Assembly (NCBI GenBank): GCA_024404145.1
Contig: JAKSQK010000002.1
Span: forward strand, 62,001 to 126,000
From: Clostridia bacterium
Lineage (GTDB): Bacteria; Bacillota; Clostridia; Oscillospirales; Acutalibacteraceae
Direction of reading: 5' to 3'
DNA length: 64,000 bases
This document shows, one piece after another, positions 48,678 through 58,303 of this stretch. The translations under genes were made by a program, and so were the position numbers. Positions within the stretch are counted from its first letter, which is position 1. The number at the start of each line of letters is the position of its first letter. The notes beneath the pieces are model-generated. The model worked only from the letters and a program-made list of their open reading frames with translations, did not search any database and was not told the origin of the DNA.

Positions 48678-49246
48678 ATGTAAACAATGCGGTTTTTGAA
48701 GCCGCTTTCGGAACTGCCGAACAACTCCCCGTTTCCGACCTTGATGAATACTGCTTTTCGGGGCGCTCAAATGTCGGCAAATCTTCGCTTATAAACAAAA
48801 TTCTAAACCGAAAATCCATAGCGAGGGTAAGCCAAACCCCCGGCAAAACGATAACGGTCAATTTTTATCGCTGCGACGATAAACGGCTTGTTGACCTGCC
48901 GGGCTACGGCTATGCCAAGGTTACCTATGCCGAAAAAGAGCGCTGGTCGGAACTTATGGAAACATATTTCAACTCGGCAAGAAATATCAAAATGTGTTTT
49001 CAGCTTATTGATATGCGCCATAATCCTGCCGATTTTGATGTTTCTATGCTCGAATTTTTGGCCGACTTCGGTATCCCTTATACCATTGTTTTAACGAAAT
49101 GCGATAAACTGAATAAAACCGAATTTTGTAAGCAACTCGAAGAAATAAAGGCATATTTGGGCGACCTTTGCTCGAATGTTGCGGTTATCCCGTTTTCCGC
49201 TCTTAAAGGAAACGGAGTTAACGAAATTTTAGAGATTATAGGATAG
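48674..49246 (+). CDS. engB: Ribosome-biogenesis GTPase EngB/YsxC
   Basis: 190 residues from the ATG at 48674. GTPase motifs: G1 'FSGRSNVGKSSLINKI', G2 Thr in 'SQTPGKTITVNFY', G3 'LVDLPGYGYAKV', G4 'VLTKCDKLNKTEF', G5 'PFSALKGNG'. It is needed for 50S assembly. The lon-engB order is conserved in Firmicutes. Confidence 0.97.
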   Translation: MNVNNAVFEAAFGTAEQLPVSDLDEYCFSGRSNVGKSSLINKILNRKSIARVSQTPGKTITVNFYRCDDKRLVDLPGYGYAKVTYAEKERWSELMETYFNSARNIKMCFQLIDMRHNPADFDVSMLEFLADFGIPYTIVLTKCDKLNKTEFCKQLEEIKAYLGDLCSNVAVIPFSALKGNGVNEILEIIG

Positions 49247-49255
49247 TATCATTAA

Positions 49256-50218
49256 ATGAAGAAAATTACATCGCTTGGAATGGCACTCGCGCTGGTCTTT
49301 CTTGTCGGTTGCGAGAATGCCCCTAAAACGCAAAAGTCTTCAAGATTTTTGCTCGATACGATTGTAACCCTCGAAGCCGAATGCGATGAGCAAACGCTTA
49401 ACGAGGCGTTTTCGTTATGCTCGGATTTAGAAAATTTGCTTAGCAAAACGAAAAAACAAAGCGATGTTTATAAATTAAACAAAGGCGGAAAATATACTCT
49501 TGTTAAAGACGATACGCTTAAAATAATAGAGCGTTCTCTTTATTATTCCCAACTGTCGAACGGGCTTTTTGATATAACTGTATGCCCCGTATCAAACCTT
49601 TGGGATTTTGAGGGTACCGCCCTTCCCGATAAAAAAGAGATAGCCGAAGCGCTTAAAAATGTTACCTATGAAAATATCAAAACCGACGGAAACTATGTTT
49701 CCCTTAACGGCTCAAAAATCGACCTCGGCGGAATTGCAAAGGGCTATATCGCCGATAAACTGCTCTCTTTTTTCAAAGAAAAAAACATAAAAAGCGGTAT
49801 AATAAACCTCGGCGGAAATGTTATTGTTTTCGGCGGGGAAGAAAAAAATGTCGGCATAAAAAAGCCGTTTTCGGATAACGAAATCAGCGCAACGCTTAAA
49901 ATAAAAAACAAAGCGGTTGTAACATCGGGTATTTATGAGCGCTTTATCGAGAAAGATAATATAATTTATCATCATATATTAAACCCGAAAACAGGATACG
50001 GCGCTCAAACCGATTTGTATTCGGCAACGGTTATCGGCGATACTTCGCTCGACTGCGATGCGCTTTCAACCGTTTGCATTCTTCTCGGAAAAGAGAAGGC
50101 AGAAAAACTTATTGAAAAAACAGAAAATACCGAAGCTGTTTTTATTGATAAAAACGGAAAAATCAGCCATACTTCGGGGATTTACGGCAAAAATAATTAT
50201 TTCTATTTGAGAGGTTAA
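49256..50218 (+). CDS. apbE: FAD:protein FMN transferase (ApbE lipoprotein)
   Basis: 320 residues. Lipoprotein signal ending LVGC (Cys 19). 'RFLLDTIVTLEAE', 'LFDITVCPVSNLWDF', 'KIDLGGIAKGYIADKL', 'GIINLGGNVIVFGG', 'HHILNPKTGYG' and 'SLDCDALSTVCILLG' hold the Mg and FAD sites. It attaches FMN covalently to exported flavoproteins such as RnfG/NqrC; no target gene is in the window. Only 3 bp before secA. Confidence 0.93.
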   Translation: MKKITSLGMALALVFLVGCENAPKTQKSSRFLLDTIVTLEAECDEQTLNEAFSLCSDLENLLSKTKKQSDVYKLNKGGKYTLVKDDTLKIIERSLYYSQLSNGLFDITVCPVSNLWDFEGTALPDKKEIAEALKNVTYENIKTDGNYVSLNGSKIDLGGIAKGYIADKLLSFFKEKNIKSGIINLGGNVIVFGGEEKNVGIKKPFSDNEISATLKIKNKAVVTSGIYERFIEKDNIIYHHILNPKTGYGAQTDLYSATVIGDTSLDCDALSTVCILLGKEKAEKLIEKTENTEAVFIDKNGKISHTSGIYGKNNYFYLRG

Positions 50219-50221
50219 ATC

Positions 50222-52951
50222 ATGGGACTTATTAAAACAATTTTCGGAAGTTACAGCGAAAGAGAGATAAAAAGAATAAATCCTACGCTCCAAAAAGTTC
50301 TTGCGCTTGAAGAGGAATACCGTGCGCTGACAGATGAGCAACTTAAAAATAAAACAAACGAATTCAAAGAGCGTGTAAAAGGCGGAGAAACATTAGATGA
50401 TATCCTGCCCGAAGCATTTGCCGCTTGTAGAGAAGCGGGAGACAGAGTTCTCGGTATGCGCCACTTCCCCGTTCAGATTTTGGGCGGTATCGTTCTTCAT
50501 CAAGGCAGAATAAGCGAAATGAAAACGGGCGAAGGTAAAACCCTCGTTGCAACATTACCTGCATATCTTAATGCCATTTCGGGCAAGGGCGTTCATATCG
50601 TAACGGTAAACGATTATCTTGCCAAGCGAGATTCGGAATGGATGGGTAAACTCTATCGCTTTATGGGGCTTTCGGTAGGACTTATTATCCACGGTATGAC
50701 AACCGATGACAAAAGACAGGCATATAATGCCGACATAACCTACTGCACAAACAACGAACTCGGATTTGATTATCTTCGTGATAATATGGTCATCTATAAA
50801 GAAGATAAGGTTCAAAGGGGCCATAACTTTGCAATAGTCGATGAGGTTGACTCGATTTTAATAGATGAAGCGAGAACTCCGCTTATCATATCCGGTCAGG
50901 GAAAACAGCCAACCGACCTATATGCCAAATCCAACAGTTTCGCCCGTTCTCTTAAAATGGTTAAGGTTAAAGAGATGGACGATAAGGCGAGTGATGAAGT
51001 AACAAATTACGACGGCGATTATGTTGTCGACGAAAAGGCAAGAACCGCAACCCTTACGCCTTCGGGTGTTCAAAAAGCCGAGAGTTATTTTAATATTGAA
51101 AATCTTAACGACTCCGAAAACATAGAAATTGCCCATCATATAACTCAGGCAATCCGTGCCCACGGTATTATGAAACGAGATGTTGACTATGTTGTTAAGG
51201 ACGGCGAGGTTATAATCGTTGATGAGTTTACGGGCCGTCTTATGTTCGGCAGACGCTATAACGAGGGACTTCATCAGGCGATAGAAGCCAAAGAAGGTGT
51301 TAAGGTTGCAAAGGAATCAAAAACACTTGCTACCATAACATTCCAAAACTTTTTCAGACTTTATAACAAACTTTCGGGTATGACGGGTACCGCAATGACC
51401 GAGGAAGCGGAATTTCAGGAAATCTATAAACTCGATGTTATCGAAATTCCTACAAACCGCCCCCTTGCCCGTGTTGACGAAAATGATGTTATTTATAAAA
51501 CCGAACTTGCAAAATACAGAGCAGTTATCGAAAGAATTTCCGAATGTAATGCCAAAGGTCAGCCGGTTCTTGTCGGCACCGTTACAATAGAAAAATCGGA
51601 ACTTTTATCTAACCTTTTGAAGCAAAAAGGCATAAAGCATAATGTTCTTAACGCAAAACACCATGAAAAAGAAGCCGAGATTATCGCTCAGGCAGGTAAA
51701 CCCTTTGCCGTAACGATAGCTACTAATATGGCAGGTCGTGGTACCGATATTATGCTCGGCGGTAATGCCGAATATCTTGCAAAGTCTGCCCTTCGCCATG
51801 ACGGACTCAGCGAAGAAATGATTTCAGAAGCAACAGGTTTCGGAGAAACAACTGATACTGAAATAATAAAAGCCCGTGAAACATTTAAGAGATATTATGA
51901 AGAATTCAAGACGGAAATTGCCCCCGAAGCCGAAAAAGTCAGAAACGCCGGTGGCCTTTGTATAATAGGTACCGAGCGCCACGATTCAAGAAGAATTGAT
52001 AACCAGCTTCGAGGCCGTGCCGGAAGACAGGGCGACCCCGGTAATACAAAATTCTTTATTTCGCTTGAAGATGACCTTATGCGTCTTTACGGCGGTGAGC
52101 GAATTTCCTCGGTTATGGATACATTAAAGGTAGATGAAAACCAACCGCTCGAAGCAACCATGCTTTCCCGTTCGCTCGAAAATGCCCAAAAGCGCAAAGA
52201 AGGTATGAACTTTGCCGCCCGTAAAAGTGTTTTGCAGTATGATGATGTTATGAATAAACAAAGAGAACTCATCTATGAGCAAAGGGATAAGGTGCTTTAC
52301 GGCGAGGATATAAAGGATACCGTTATCAATATGATAAATGAAACTATCGACTCTTATACCGCCCTTTATTTGTCCGAAGATGTCGTAAGAGATGACTGGG
52401 ATATAGCAGGACTCAGAGAATTTTTCGGCAGTTGGATTCCCGAAGCCGACTCGATTTCCTTTACAACCGAACAGCTCGAAAATGTTTCGCCGAAAGAAGT
52501 TGCGGAAAATATTAAAGATTTAGCCCATAAAACCTATGAAATGCGTGAGCAGGAGTTCGGCTCCGATATCATGCGCCAAATTGAAAGGGCTATGCTTCTT
52601 CGCTCGGTTGATACGAACTGGATGGACCATATTGATAATATGGACGACCTTCGCCAGGGTATAGGACTTAGAGCTTACGGTCAGCACGACCCTGTTGTTG
52701 AATACCGTAACGAAAGTTACGATATGTTTACCGCTATGACCGATTCAATTAAGGAACAAACCGCTAAACTCGTTATGACCGTTCAGGTTAAAAAAGATGA
52801 GGAAGTAAAGCGGGAAAAAGTTGCCGAAGAAACCGGAACGGGAGATAAACCCTTAACCGTAAGGGGTAAAGGTGTTGTAAGTAAAAATGCCCCCTGCCCG
52901 TGCGGAAGCGGAAAAAAATATAAACGCTGCTGCGGAAAAGATTTAGACTGA
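50222..52951 (+). CDS. secA: Preprotein translocase ATPase SecA
   Basis: 909 residues. '[20 protein letters not shown]', Walker A '[12 protein letters not shown]' near 100, DEAD-like '[20 protein letters not shown]', '[16 protein letters not shown]' and '[18 protein letters not shown]'. The C-terminus (about 893-905) has the zinc motif [13 protein letters not shown] that binds SecB or lipids. It drives export through SecYE. Last gene of the operon, followed by a terminator. Confidence 0.99.
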   Translation: MGLIKTIFGSYSEREIKRINPTLQKVLALEEEYRALTDEQLKNKTNEFKERVKGGETLDDILPEAFAACREAGDRVLGMRHFPVQILGGIVLHQGRISEMKTGEGKTLVATLPAYLNAISGKGVHIVTVNDYLAKRDSEWMGKLYRFMGLSVGLIIHGMTTDDKRQAYNADITYCTNNELGFDYLRDNMVIYKEDKVQRGHNFAIVDEVDSILIDEARTPLIISGQGKQPTDLYAKSNSFARSLKMVKVKEMDDKASDEVTNYDGDYVVDEKARTATLTPSGVQKAESYFNIENLNDSENIEIAHHITQAIRAHGIMKRDVDYVVKDGEVIIVDEFTGRLMFGRRYNEGLHQAIEAKEGVKVAKESKTLATITFQNFFRLYNKLSGMTGTAMTEEAEFQEIYKLDVIEIPTNRPLARVDENDVIYKTELAKYRAVIERISECNAKGQPVLVGTVTIEKSELLSNLLKQKGIKHNVLNAKHHEKEAEIIAQAGKPFAVTIATNMAGRGTDIMLGGNAEYLAKSALRHDGLSEEMISEATGFGETTDTEIIKARETFKRYYEEFKTEIAPEAEKVRNAGGLCIIGTERHDSRRIDNQLRGRAGRQGDPGNTKFFISLEDDLMRLYGGERISSVMDTLKVDENQPLEATMLSRSLENAQKRKEGMNFAARKSVLQYDDVMNKQRELIYEQRDKVLYGEDIKDTVINMINETIDSYTALYLSEDVVRDDWDIAGLREFFGSWIPEADSISFTTEQLENVSPKEVAENIKDLAHKTYEMREQEFGSDIMRQIERAMLLRSVDTNWMDHIDNMDDLRQGIGLRAYGQHDPVVEYRNESYDMFTAMTDSIKEQTAKLVMTVQVKKDEEVKREKVAEETGTGDKPLTVRGKGVVSKNAPCPCGSGKKYKRCCGKDLD

Positions 52952-52960
52952 TAAACAAAA

Positions 52961-52995
52961 AACCGCTTTTGTCTTTCTGACAAAAGCGGTTTTTT
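52961..52995 (+). terminator. Terminator of secA
   Basis: Thirteen-bp stem AACCGCTTTTGTC with complement, 5-nt loop, then T5. It ends 4 nt before the convergent tRNA-Ser gene. Confidence 0.9.
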
Positions 52996-52998
52996 ATA

Positions 52999-53089
52999 TG
53001 GCGGAGTAGGAGAGACTCGAACTCTCGCACCGGTTACCCGGCCTACACCCTTAGCAGGGGTGCCTCGTCACCAACTTGAGTACTACTCC
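52999..53089 (-). tRNA. tRNA-Ser (anticodon GCU)
   Basis: 91 nt with encoded CCA. Acceptor GGAGTAG/CTACTCC, discriminator G, long variable arm of class II tRNAs, anticodon loop CTGCTAA, T-loop TTCGAGT. Reads AGC/AGU codons. Its first 24 nt are duplicated upstream (see repeat). Confidence 0.95.
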
Positions 53090-53580
53090 AAATTTGCAAC
53101 TAAATTGTATTTATTATATTAAATTTCCTTCTATTTTCTCTCGTAGTTCCTCGGCATGTGCCCTCTTGCGGTACCCGAAATTTTTTATGTGTCTTGTAGC
53201 GACACAAAATTTCGACCGCTGCGCCTTTAAGTTCTCGCTTCATCTGCCACCGGCAGCGCTCGTACTTAAAGCCCGTCACCAACTTGAGTACTACTCCAAA
53301 TTTGTAACTAAATTGTATTTATTATATTAAATTTCCTTCTATTTTCTCTCGTAGTTCCTCGGCATGTGCCCTCTTGCGGTACCCGAAATTTTTTATGTGT
53401 CTTGTAGCGACACAAAATTTCGACCGCTGCGCCTTTAAGTTCTCGCTTCATCTGCCACCGGCAGCGCTCGTACTTAAAGCCCGTCACCAACTTGAGTACT
53501 ACTCCAAATTTGTAACTAAATTGTATTTATTATATTAAATTTCCTTCTATTTTCTCTCGTAGTTCCTCGGCATGTGCCCT
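53066..53580 (-). repeat. 208-bp tandem repeat containing tRNA-Ser 5' fragments (2.5 copies)
   Basis: Copies at 53066-53273, 53274-53481 and 53482-53580 (partial), nearly identical. Each starts with the first 24 nt of tRNA-Ser(GCU) (acceptor 5' strand and D-arm) and carries a TATAAT box 23 nt ahead of it (53113-53118 and +208, +416). Complete copies also hold a long hairpin: 53168-53219 and 53376-53427 (GCGGT...ACCGC closing, TGTGTC/GACACA inner stem). Only the leftmost fragment continues into a full tRNA. A 60-codon frame in each unit overlaps the tRNA fragment; I do not consider it a gene. Confidence 0.92.
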
Positions 53581-53615
53581 AAATCAAAACACTCACGGCT
53601 TTTTAGATAAAAAAA

Positions 53616-53702
53616 TGGCGGAGAGGAAGGGATTCGAACCCTTGTGGGTTGCCCCAAACGGTTTTCAAGACCGCCTCGTTATGACCACTTCGATACCTCT
53701 CC
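53616..53702 (-). tRNA. tRNA-Ser (anticodon UGA)
   Basis: 87 nt with encoded CCA. Acceptor GGAGAGG/CCTCTCC, discriminator G, anticodon stem GCGGT/ACCGT-like around CTTGAAA, long variable arm, T-loop TTCGAAT. Reads UCN codons. Confidence 0.96.
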
Positions 53703-53717
53703 GTATGCGACCCAATT

Positions 53718-53746
53718 ATTCTAACATAAAGAAAAGTAATTGTCAA
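53718..53746 (-). promoter_or_regulatory. Promoter of tRNA-Ser(UGA)
   Basis: Minus strand TTGACA (53741-53746), 17-bp spacer, TAGAAT (53718-53723), 15 nt before the mature 5' end. Confidence 0.8.
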
Positions 53747-53808
53747 TATGGTAAATAACTAAAATTTTATGTTTTTGAAAAATCTTGCCTTAATATCACA
53801 ACTTTTTC

Positions 53809-53837
53809 TTGACAAAAAGACGATTTCAAGCTAAAAT
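53809..53837 (+). promoter_or_regulatory. Promoter of tRNA-Leu
   Basis: TTGACA (53809-53814), 17-bp spacer, TAAAAT (53832-53837), 9 nt before the mature tRNA. Confidence 0.8.
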
Positions 53838-53846
53838 ATTTGATAT

Positions 53847-53933
53847 GCCGATGTGGCGGAATAGGCAGACGCAAGGGACTTAAAATCCCTCGGTAGCAAT
53901 ACCGTACCGGTTCAAGTCCGGTCATCGGCACCA
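53847..53933 (+). tRNA. tRNA-Leu (anticodon UAA)
   Basis: 87 nt with encoded CCA. Acceptor GCCGATG/CATCGGC, discriminator A, anticodon stem GGGAC/ATCCC region around TTAAA, class II variable arm, T-loop TTCAAGT. Reads UUA/UUG. Confidence 0.95.
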
Positions 53934-53941
53934 GTCGAGAA

Positions 53942-53980
53942 CCCCGACTATGCATTTTGCGCAGTCGGGGCTCTTGCTTT
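53942..53980 (+). terminator. Terminator of tRNA-Leu
   Basis: CCCCGACT paired with AGTCGGGG across a 13-nt loop, with a T-rich tail. Confidence 0.8.
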
Positions 53981-54126
53981 TTATGGTTTTTATTCTCGCA
54001 TTTTAAGTATTTTATCAGCATTTGCCCAAAACCGAAATTGACCTTTTACGGTCGGTTTCGGTTTTCTTATTTTCGGCAAGACTTAAAACAGACGGTTTTT
54101 TACAAAATATTCGGCAACAAAAAAAA

Positions 54127-55074
54127 TCAGTAAACGATTTTTTCCAAAAGCCAAGTTTCTCCGACTCTTAAAGCAGTTACCGTTTTTTTATACTCTTCCT
54201 TTTTGGGATTATCAGACGGCTCTTCAATAGTTGCGGTAACGGAAAATTCAGCGGTTTCGTTATCGCTTTTGTTTATTTCGATAATATAATCGGTCCAGTC
54301 AACATAATAACCTTTTCCGCCTATTCTCGAAGTATCAATAGAGAGTTTGCCGTCGATATCCTTATAGAGTTTCCTATCAAAAAAGATCTGCGCCGTTTCT
54401 TCTATATAAGTTGCCTTAACATACTCTTCTAATTCGGCAAAGGTTGAAAAGCGGCTGTCGGTTACTCTGTGCCAAGTTCCGCTTAGGGGGGTTTTTTCGT
54501 AACTTAAAGTATCGAGGTCGAAAATATTAAGGGTGCATTTCAAATTACGGTCAAAAAGTTCTTTTGCAACGGGCAGGGTAATTCTATTGTCCTCAATTTT
54601 AACGAAAACACATTCTTTGCATTGTTCATCTTCGGCGCCTACCCAAGAAAGATTACCTGTTTTTCCATCAAAATCAAAGAAACCTTTGCCGTTTTCATAT
54701 TTTGCTTTATAGGTTTCGTTGCCGTTTTCATCGGTAGTAACGGTGCCGTTTTTACAGTTGGTATAGCTCAATTTTTCGTCTTGCCAAACGGCGTCCATAA
54801 CCCATTTTTCAGTTTCGGTTGCCGAGTTGCCCCATAAAACTTCAATATGGCAACTGTTCAAATCGGGATTTTCGGTTACGGTTGCCGTACTGCGTTGGCT
54901 GACTTTATCTTGATAATTGCCGACAAATGCCTGATAATCGGGCTTTGAATCTACCGCTTCATCGGCGGATATATTGTTTTCCTTATTATTTTCATTTTCG
55001 GTTTTCTTAACCGAGCAACTGCAAACGGAAAGTACAAAAAAGAGCGCCAAAATTAAAGATAAAACTTTTTTCAT
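54127..55074 (-). CDS. Putative lipoprotein of unknown function next to ABC exporter
   Basis: 315 residues, AAAGGAG before the ATG. Lipoprotein signal MKKVLSLILALFFVLSVCSC (Cys 20) and an Asn/Glu/Lys-rich linker to about 45. Two beta-rich halves follow; the first repeats short 'GNETYKAKYENGKGFFDFDG' and 'GNLSWVGAE' strands, the second includes 'WHRVTDSRFSTFAELEEYVK', a stretch seen in several clostridial lipoproteins. It is third in an operon after the exporter ATPase and permease, so it may act with it at the outer membrane face; function unknown. Confidence 0.75.
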   Translation of the reverse strand: MKKVLSLILALFFVLSVCSCSVKKTENENNKENNISADEAVDSKPDYQAFVGNYQDKVSQRSTATVTENPDLNSCHIEVLWGNSATETEKWVMDAVWQDEKLSYTNCKNGTVTTDENGNETYKAKYENGKGFFDFDGKTGNLSWVGAEDEQCKECVFVKIEDNRITLPVAKELFDRNLKCTLNIFDLDTLSYEKTPLSGTWHRVTDSRFSTFAELEEYVKATYIEETAQIFFDRKLYKDIDGKLSIDTSRIGGKGYYVDWTDYIIEINKSDNETAEFSVTATIEEPSDNPKKEEYKKTVTALRVGETWLLEKIVY

Positions 55075-55090
55075 AATTTTTCTCCTTTAA

Positions 55091-56695
55091 TTAAATATTA
55101 TTAAATATTTCGGTTCCTTTATTCTTAACCCAATTACCGAAATATCTTGAAATAATTGCCAAAACTACCAAAACGGCTATAAGGTAGTTTTGCGTTGTTA
55201 TCGAGTTCCTTAAAAAATAGCCGAGCGCAAAAACAGCAATAGGCAGTATAATTCCGATGAGCATTGAAATAAGCACCGTTATACTTTGCTTTATCGGTGT
55301 TGTTTCGCTTACCCAGTCGAAATTCGGCTTCAAAAGTCCTAAAATAACGCCGAGCGTTGCGTTTAATACTACCGATATATAAACGGTAGCCGAAATGAGA
55401 ATTACATTAATCAATTCGATTTTTAGCGCAAATGAAATAATTGCCGCCGATAAAACGGCGGGTGGAGCCATAAAAACGGTATGCAAATTCATTTTTGCCC
55501 TAAGTATCTTATAACTGTCGAGCGGAAGCGATTTGCAAATCCAGAGTTTTTTGCCTTCAAGCGAAACGGAAGGTGTTGCGATGTTTCCCATCGAAGCCAT
55601 AATGATAACGAGCGCCAAAACGGCTATCGGCAAAAGGTTATAAAGCTTGGGCGACTCGGCTTTAATAAGTTCGGCAAATGCCAAAATGCTGTTCCTTTTA
55701 ACAAGCAAAACAACCGTCGCAACAGGCATAATTATTATTCCGAGTCCGCAGTTAAGCATATAGGTTGCGCTCGAAGTAAATCTTTTAATTTCCTTTCTTA
55801 AAAGCGCCTTTTCAACACTCATTTGCTTTTCGGCCGTTCTTTTATAAACGGTCTTTTTTTCGCCCTTGTTTATGAGCGCAATTTTAATATAGGTTTTGCA
55901 TAAAACAAAGAAACAAAGCGCCGATAAAGCGAGGGTTACGGCGGTAAAGATAACAAACGATAAAACATCGCCCGTTGATGCTTTGCCGAGCTGATAGAGC
56001 AAATTTCCGTAGAGTTTAATGCCTTTGCCTACGCTTTTGCTGTTGTTTACAATGGCCTTGAAAATATCGCTCATTTTGAAACAAAAGAAATAATAAACCC
56101 CAATAAAAGCGAAAGACAAAATAACCGTTATAAAACTTTTGCGTTTAAATTTTGAGGATATAAGCGCAACAAAAAAGCCGAGAATACAGGATAAAACCGA
56201 ACAAAAAAGCGCAATAATCGGTATCAAAAGTATTCCGAAAACGATAGCCAAAACGGTAGGTTTTCCGAATATTATAAAACTAATGAGGGTTGGAATGGTA
56301 ACCGAACTGCTGTAAATAAGCGAAAGCACGAAAACACCCGAAAACCTCGAAAGCAATAAATATTTAATCGGTATGGGCATCGCAAGAAGCATTTCGTTAT
56401 CACCCGCAAGATAGAGAGAAGCATAGGTATTAAAAACGCTGCCCAGAAGCCCGAACATAATTGCGGCAATGCCCATAACCGCAAAGAAAACCCATTCATA
56501 ATCGGGGATTTTAAGCAGGTCTTTAAGCAGTAAATTCATACAAAAAAAGATAACGCACATTAAAAGCATCACAAAGGCAAACAAAACCGAATATCCGATA
56601 ACGGCGGCTTTTGACCTTGCTTTGCCGGTTTTTTGGTTAACGAAATATGACTTAAAAATCTCGGCAAATTGCTTTTTGAGTAAAACTTTAAGCAT
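55091..56695 (-). CDS. ABC exporter permease subunit (ABC-2-like)
   Basis: 534 residues from the ATG at 56695, with TTGGAGG upstream and an 8-bp overlap with the ATPase gene. About 12 membrane segments in two halves, for instance 'SVLFAFVMLLMCVIFFCMNL' and 'VFFAVMGIAAIMFGLLGSVF', with a cytoplasmic 'LLRKEIKRFTSSATYML' between. Putative ABC exporters of this length occur in Clostridia with unknown cargo (peptides, drugs or lipids). Confidence 0.8.
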   Translation of the reverse strand: MLKVLLKKQFAEIFKSYFVNQKTGKARSKAAVIGYSVLFAFVMLLMCVIFFCMNLLLKDLLKIPDYEWVFFAVMGIAAIMFGLLGSVFNTYASLYLAGDNEMLLAMPIPIKYLLLSRFSGVFVLSLIYSSSVTIPTLISFIIFGKPTVLAIVFGILLIPIIALFCSVLSCILGFFVALISSKFKRKSFITVILSFAFIGVYYFFCFKMSDIFKAIVNNSKSVGKGIKLYGNLLYQLGKASTGDVLSFVIFTAVTLALSALCFFVLCKTYIKIALINKGEKKTVYKRTAEKQMSVEKALLRKEIKRFTSSATYMLNCGLGIIIMPVATVVLLVKRNSILAFAELIKAESPKLYNLLPIAVLALVIIMASMGNIATPSVSLEGKKLWICKSLPLDSYKILRAKMNLHTVFMAPPAVLSAAIISFALKIELINVILISATVYISVVLNATLGVILGLLKPNFDWVSETTPIKQSITVLISMLIGIILPIAVFALGYFLRNSITTQNYLIAVLVVLAIISRYFGNWVKNKGTEIFNNI

Positions 56696-57401
56696 TTTTA
56701 TCCTCCAATTCGAGGAAAACATCTTCAAGACTTTCGTCGCCCTTAACCTCGCTTACGGTTCCCGATTTTATTAGTTTTCCGTTCTTAATAATGGCAACCT
56801 TATCGCATAATTTTTCGGCAACCTCCAAAACATGGGTTGAGAAAAATATTGCGCCGCCGCTCTTACAATGCTCTTTCATAATCTCTTTGAGTTCGTGCGC
56901 CGCCTTCGGGTCGAGCCCTACAAACGGCTCATCCATAACGATAAGTTTCGGATTATGTATTAGTGCCGAAATAACGGCGAGTTTTTGTTTCATACCGTGT
57001 GAATAAGAAGAAACAGAATTGCCGAGTTCGTTTTTAAGCCCCAAAACATCGGCATATTTTTCAATTCTCTCTTCCCTTTCTTCTTTTGAAACACCGAAAA
57101 TATCGGCGACAAAATTAAGATATTTTATACCCGTAAAAAAATCATATAAATCGGGATTATCGGGAATATATGCGATTTTTTTCTTGGCTTCTATCGGGCT
57201 GTTTTTAACCGAATTGCCGTCGATATAAATTTCCCCGCTATCAAACTTCAAAACACCTACAACACTTTTAAGGGTTGTTGTTTTTCCGGCGCCGTTATGA
57301 CCGATAAAGCCGTATATTTCGCCGGGGTTTATTTGAAGCGAAAGGTTATCTACGGCCTTTTTATCCCCATAAATTTTAGTTAAATTTTCTATTTTAAGCA
57401 C
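56688..57401 (-). CDS. ABC transporter ATP-binding protein
   Basis: 237 residues from a GTG with AAGGAG 9 nt upstream; codons above lie over the promoter. Walker A GHNGAGKTTTLK, Q-loop 'IAYIPDNPDLYDF', signature SHGMKQKLAV, Walker B LIVMDEPFVGLDP and H-loop 'IFFSTHVLEVAE'. Energises the permease encoded next. CcmA/EcsA-like exporter ATPase. Confidence 0.93.
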   Translation of the reverse strand: MLKIENLTKIYGDKKAVDNLSLQINPGEIYGFIGHNGAGKTTTLKSVVGVLKFDSGEIYIDGNSVKNSPIEAKKKIAYIPDNPDLYDFFTGIKYLNFVADIFGVSKEEREERIEKYADVLGLKNELGNSVSSYSHGMKQKLAVISALIHNPKLIVMDEPFVGLDPKAAHELKEIMKEHCKSGGAIFFSTHVLEVAEKLCDKVAIIKNGKLIKSGTVSEVKGDESLEDVFLELEDKNA

Positions 57402-57441
57402 AAAATTTTCTCCTTTTTTTGCTTTGATTTTTATAACCGAT

Positions 57442-57470
57442 ATTATAATCTTATGCCGTATTTTTGTCAA
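57442..57470 (-). promoter_or_regulatory. Promoter of the ABC exporter operon
   Basis: Minus strand TTGACA (57465-57470), 17-bp spacer, TATAAT (57442-57447), both exact. Confidence 0.85.
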
Positions 57471-57511
57471 GAAAGGTAACAAAATCTTAATCATTATAAG
57501 GATAAAAAAAT

Positions 57512-57531
57512 CCCGTACTTAAAAGTACGGG
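57512..57531 (-). terminator. Terminator after rplA
   Basis: CCCGTACT/AGTACGGG stem, 4-nt loop, followed by T7 on the minus strand. It ends the rpmG-rplA operon before any rplJ. Confidence 0.9.
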
Positions 57532-57554
57532 AAAATAAAACAATTTAACAGCAA

Positions 57555-58250
57555 TTATGCGCCGAATTTAGAAACATTGAGTTTAATTCCGGGGCCCATT
57601 GTTGTTGCGATGGTGCAGGACTTGATGTACTGACCTTTTGTTGCGGCAGGTTTTGCCTTAACGATAGCGCCCATAAGAGCATCAAAGTTTTCTTGAAGCT
57701 TCTGCGCACCGAACGAAACCTTACCGATGGGGCAGTGGATAATGTTTGTCTTATCAAGACGGTATTCTATCTTACCTGCCTTTGCTTCGGTAACTGCTTT
57801 TGCAACATCGGGTGTTACGGTACCTGCCTTAGGAGTAGGCATAAGACCTCTCGGTCCCAAAACCTTACCCAAACGGCCAACAACGCCCATCATATCAGGC
57901 GATGCGATAACAACATCAAAATCAAGCCAGTTCTCATTAGTAATTTTTGTAACGAGTTCTTCTGCGCCAACATAGTCAGAACCTGCTTGTTTGGCAGCTT
58001 CTGCGTTGTCGCCCTTAGCAAAAACTAAGGTTCTAACGGTTTTACCTGTTCCGTTCGGAAGAACAACTGCGCCTCTGACCTGCTGGTCAGCATGACGGGA
58101 GTCAACACCCAAGCGAACATGCATTTCAACCGTTTCATCAAATTTTGCAGTGCCGGTTTTTACCGCAATGGCAACTGCTTCATCAACATCGTAGAACTTA
58201 CCGCTGTCGATAAGTTTTACGCCTTCATTATATTTTTTTCCGTGTTTCAT
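57555..58250 (-). CDS. rplA: 50S ribosomal protein L1
   Basis: 231 residues: '[20 protein letters not shown]', '[20 protein letters not shown]' and '[20 protein letters not shown]' are diagnostic. Forms the mobile L1 stalk that releases E-site tRNA; in many bacteria it represses its own rplK-rplA mRNA. Confidence 0.98.
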   Translation of the reverse strand: MKHGKKYNEGVKLIDSGKFYDVDEAVAIAVKTGTAKFDETVEMHVRLGVDSRHADQQVRGAVVLPNGTGKTVRTLVFAKGDNAEAAKQAGSDYVGAEELVTKITNENWLDFDVVIASPDMMGVVGRLGKVLGPRGLMPTPKAGTVTPDVAKAVTEAKAGKIEYRLDKTNIIHCPIGKVSFGAQKLQENFDALMGAIVKAKPAATKGQYIKSCTIATTMGPGIKLNVSKFGA

Positions 58251-58303
58251 AGTTTACCTCCCAATAAGTGGTCAAATCGGAATTTTCCTCCCACAAGAGA
58301 GAA

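Noticed and set aside
53100..53490. Two identical 60-codon minus-strand frames in the tandem repeat
   Set aside because: They begin in the tRNA fragment with a TTG, lack a ribosome binding site and exist only because the unit is duplicated.
53066..53580. CRISPR-like array
   Set aside because: The 208-bp units abut directly with no variable spacers, and there are no cas genes.
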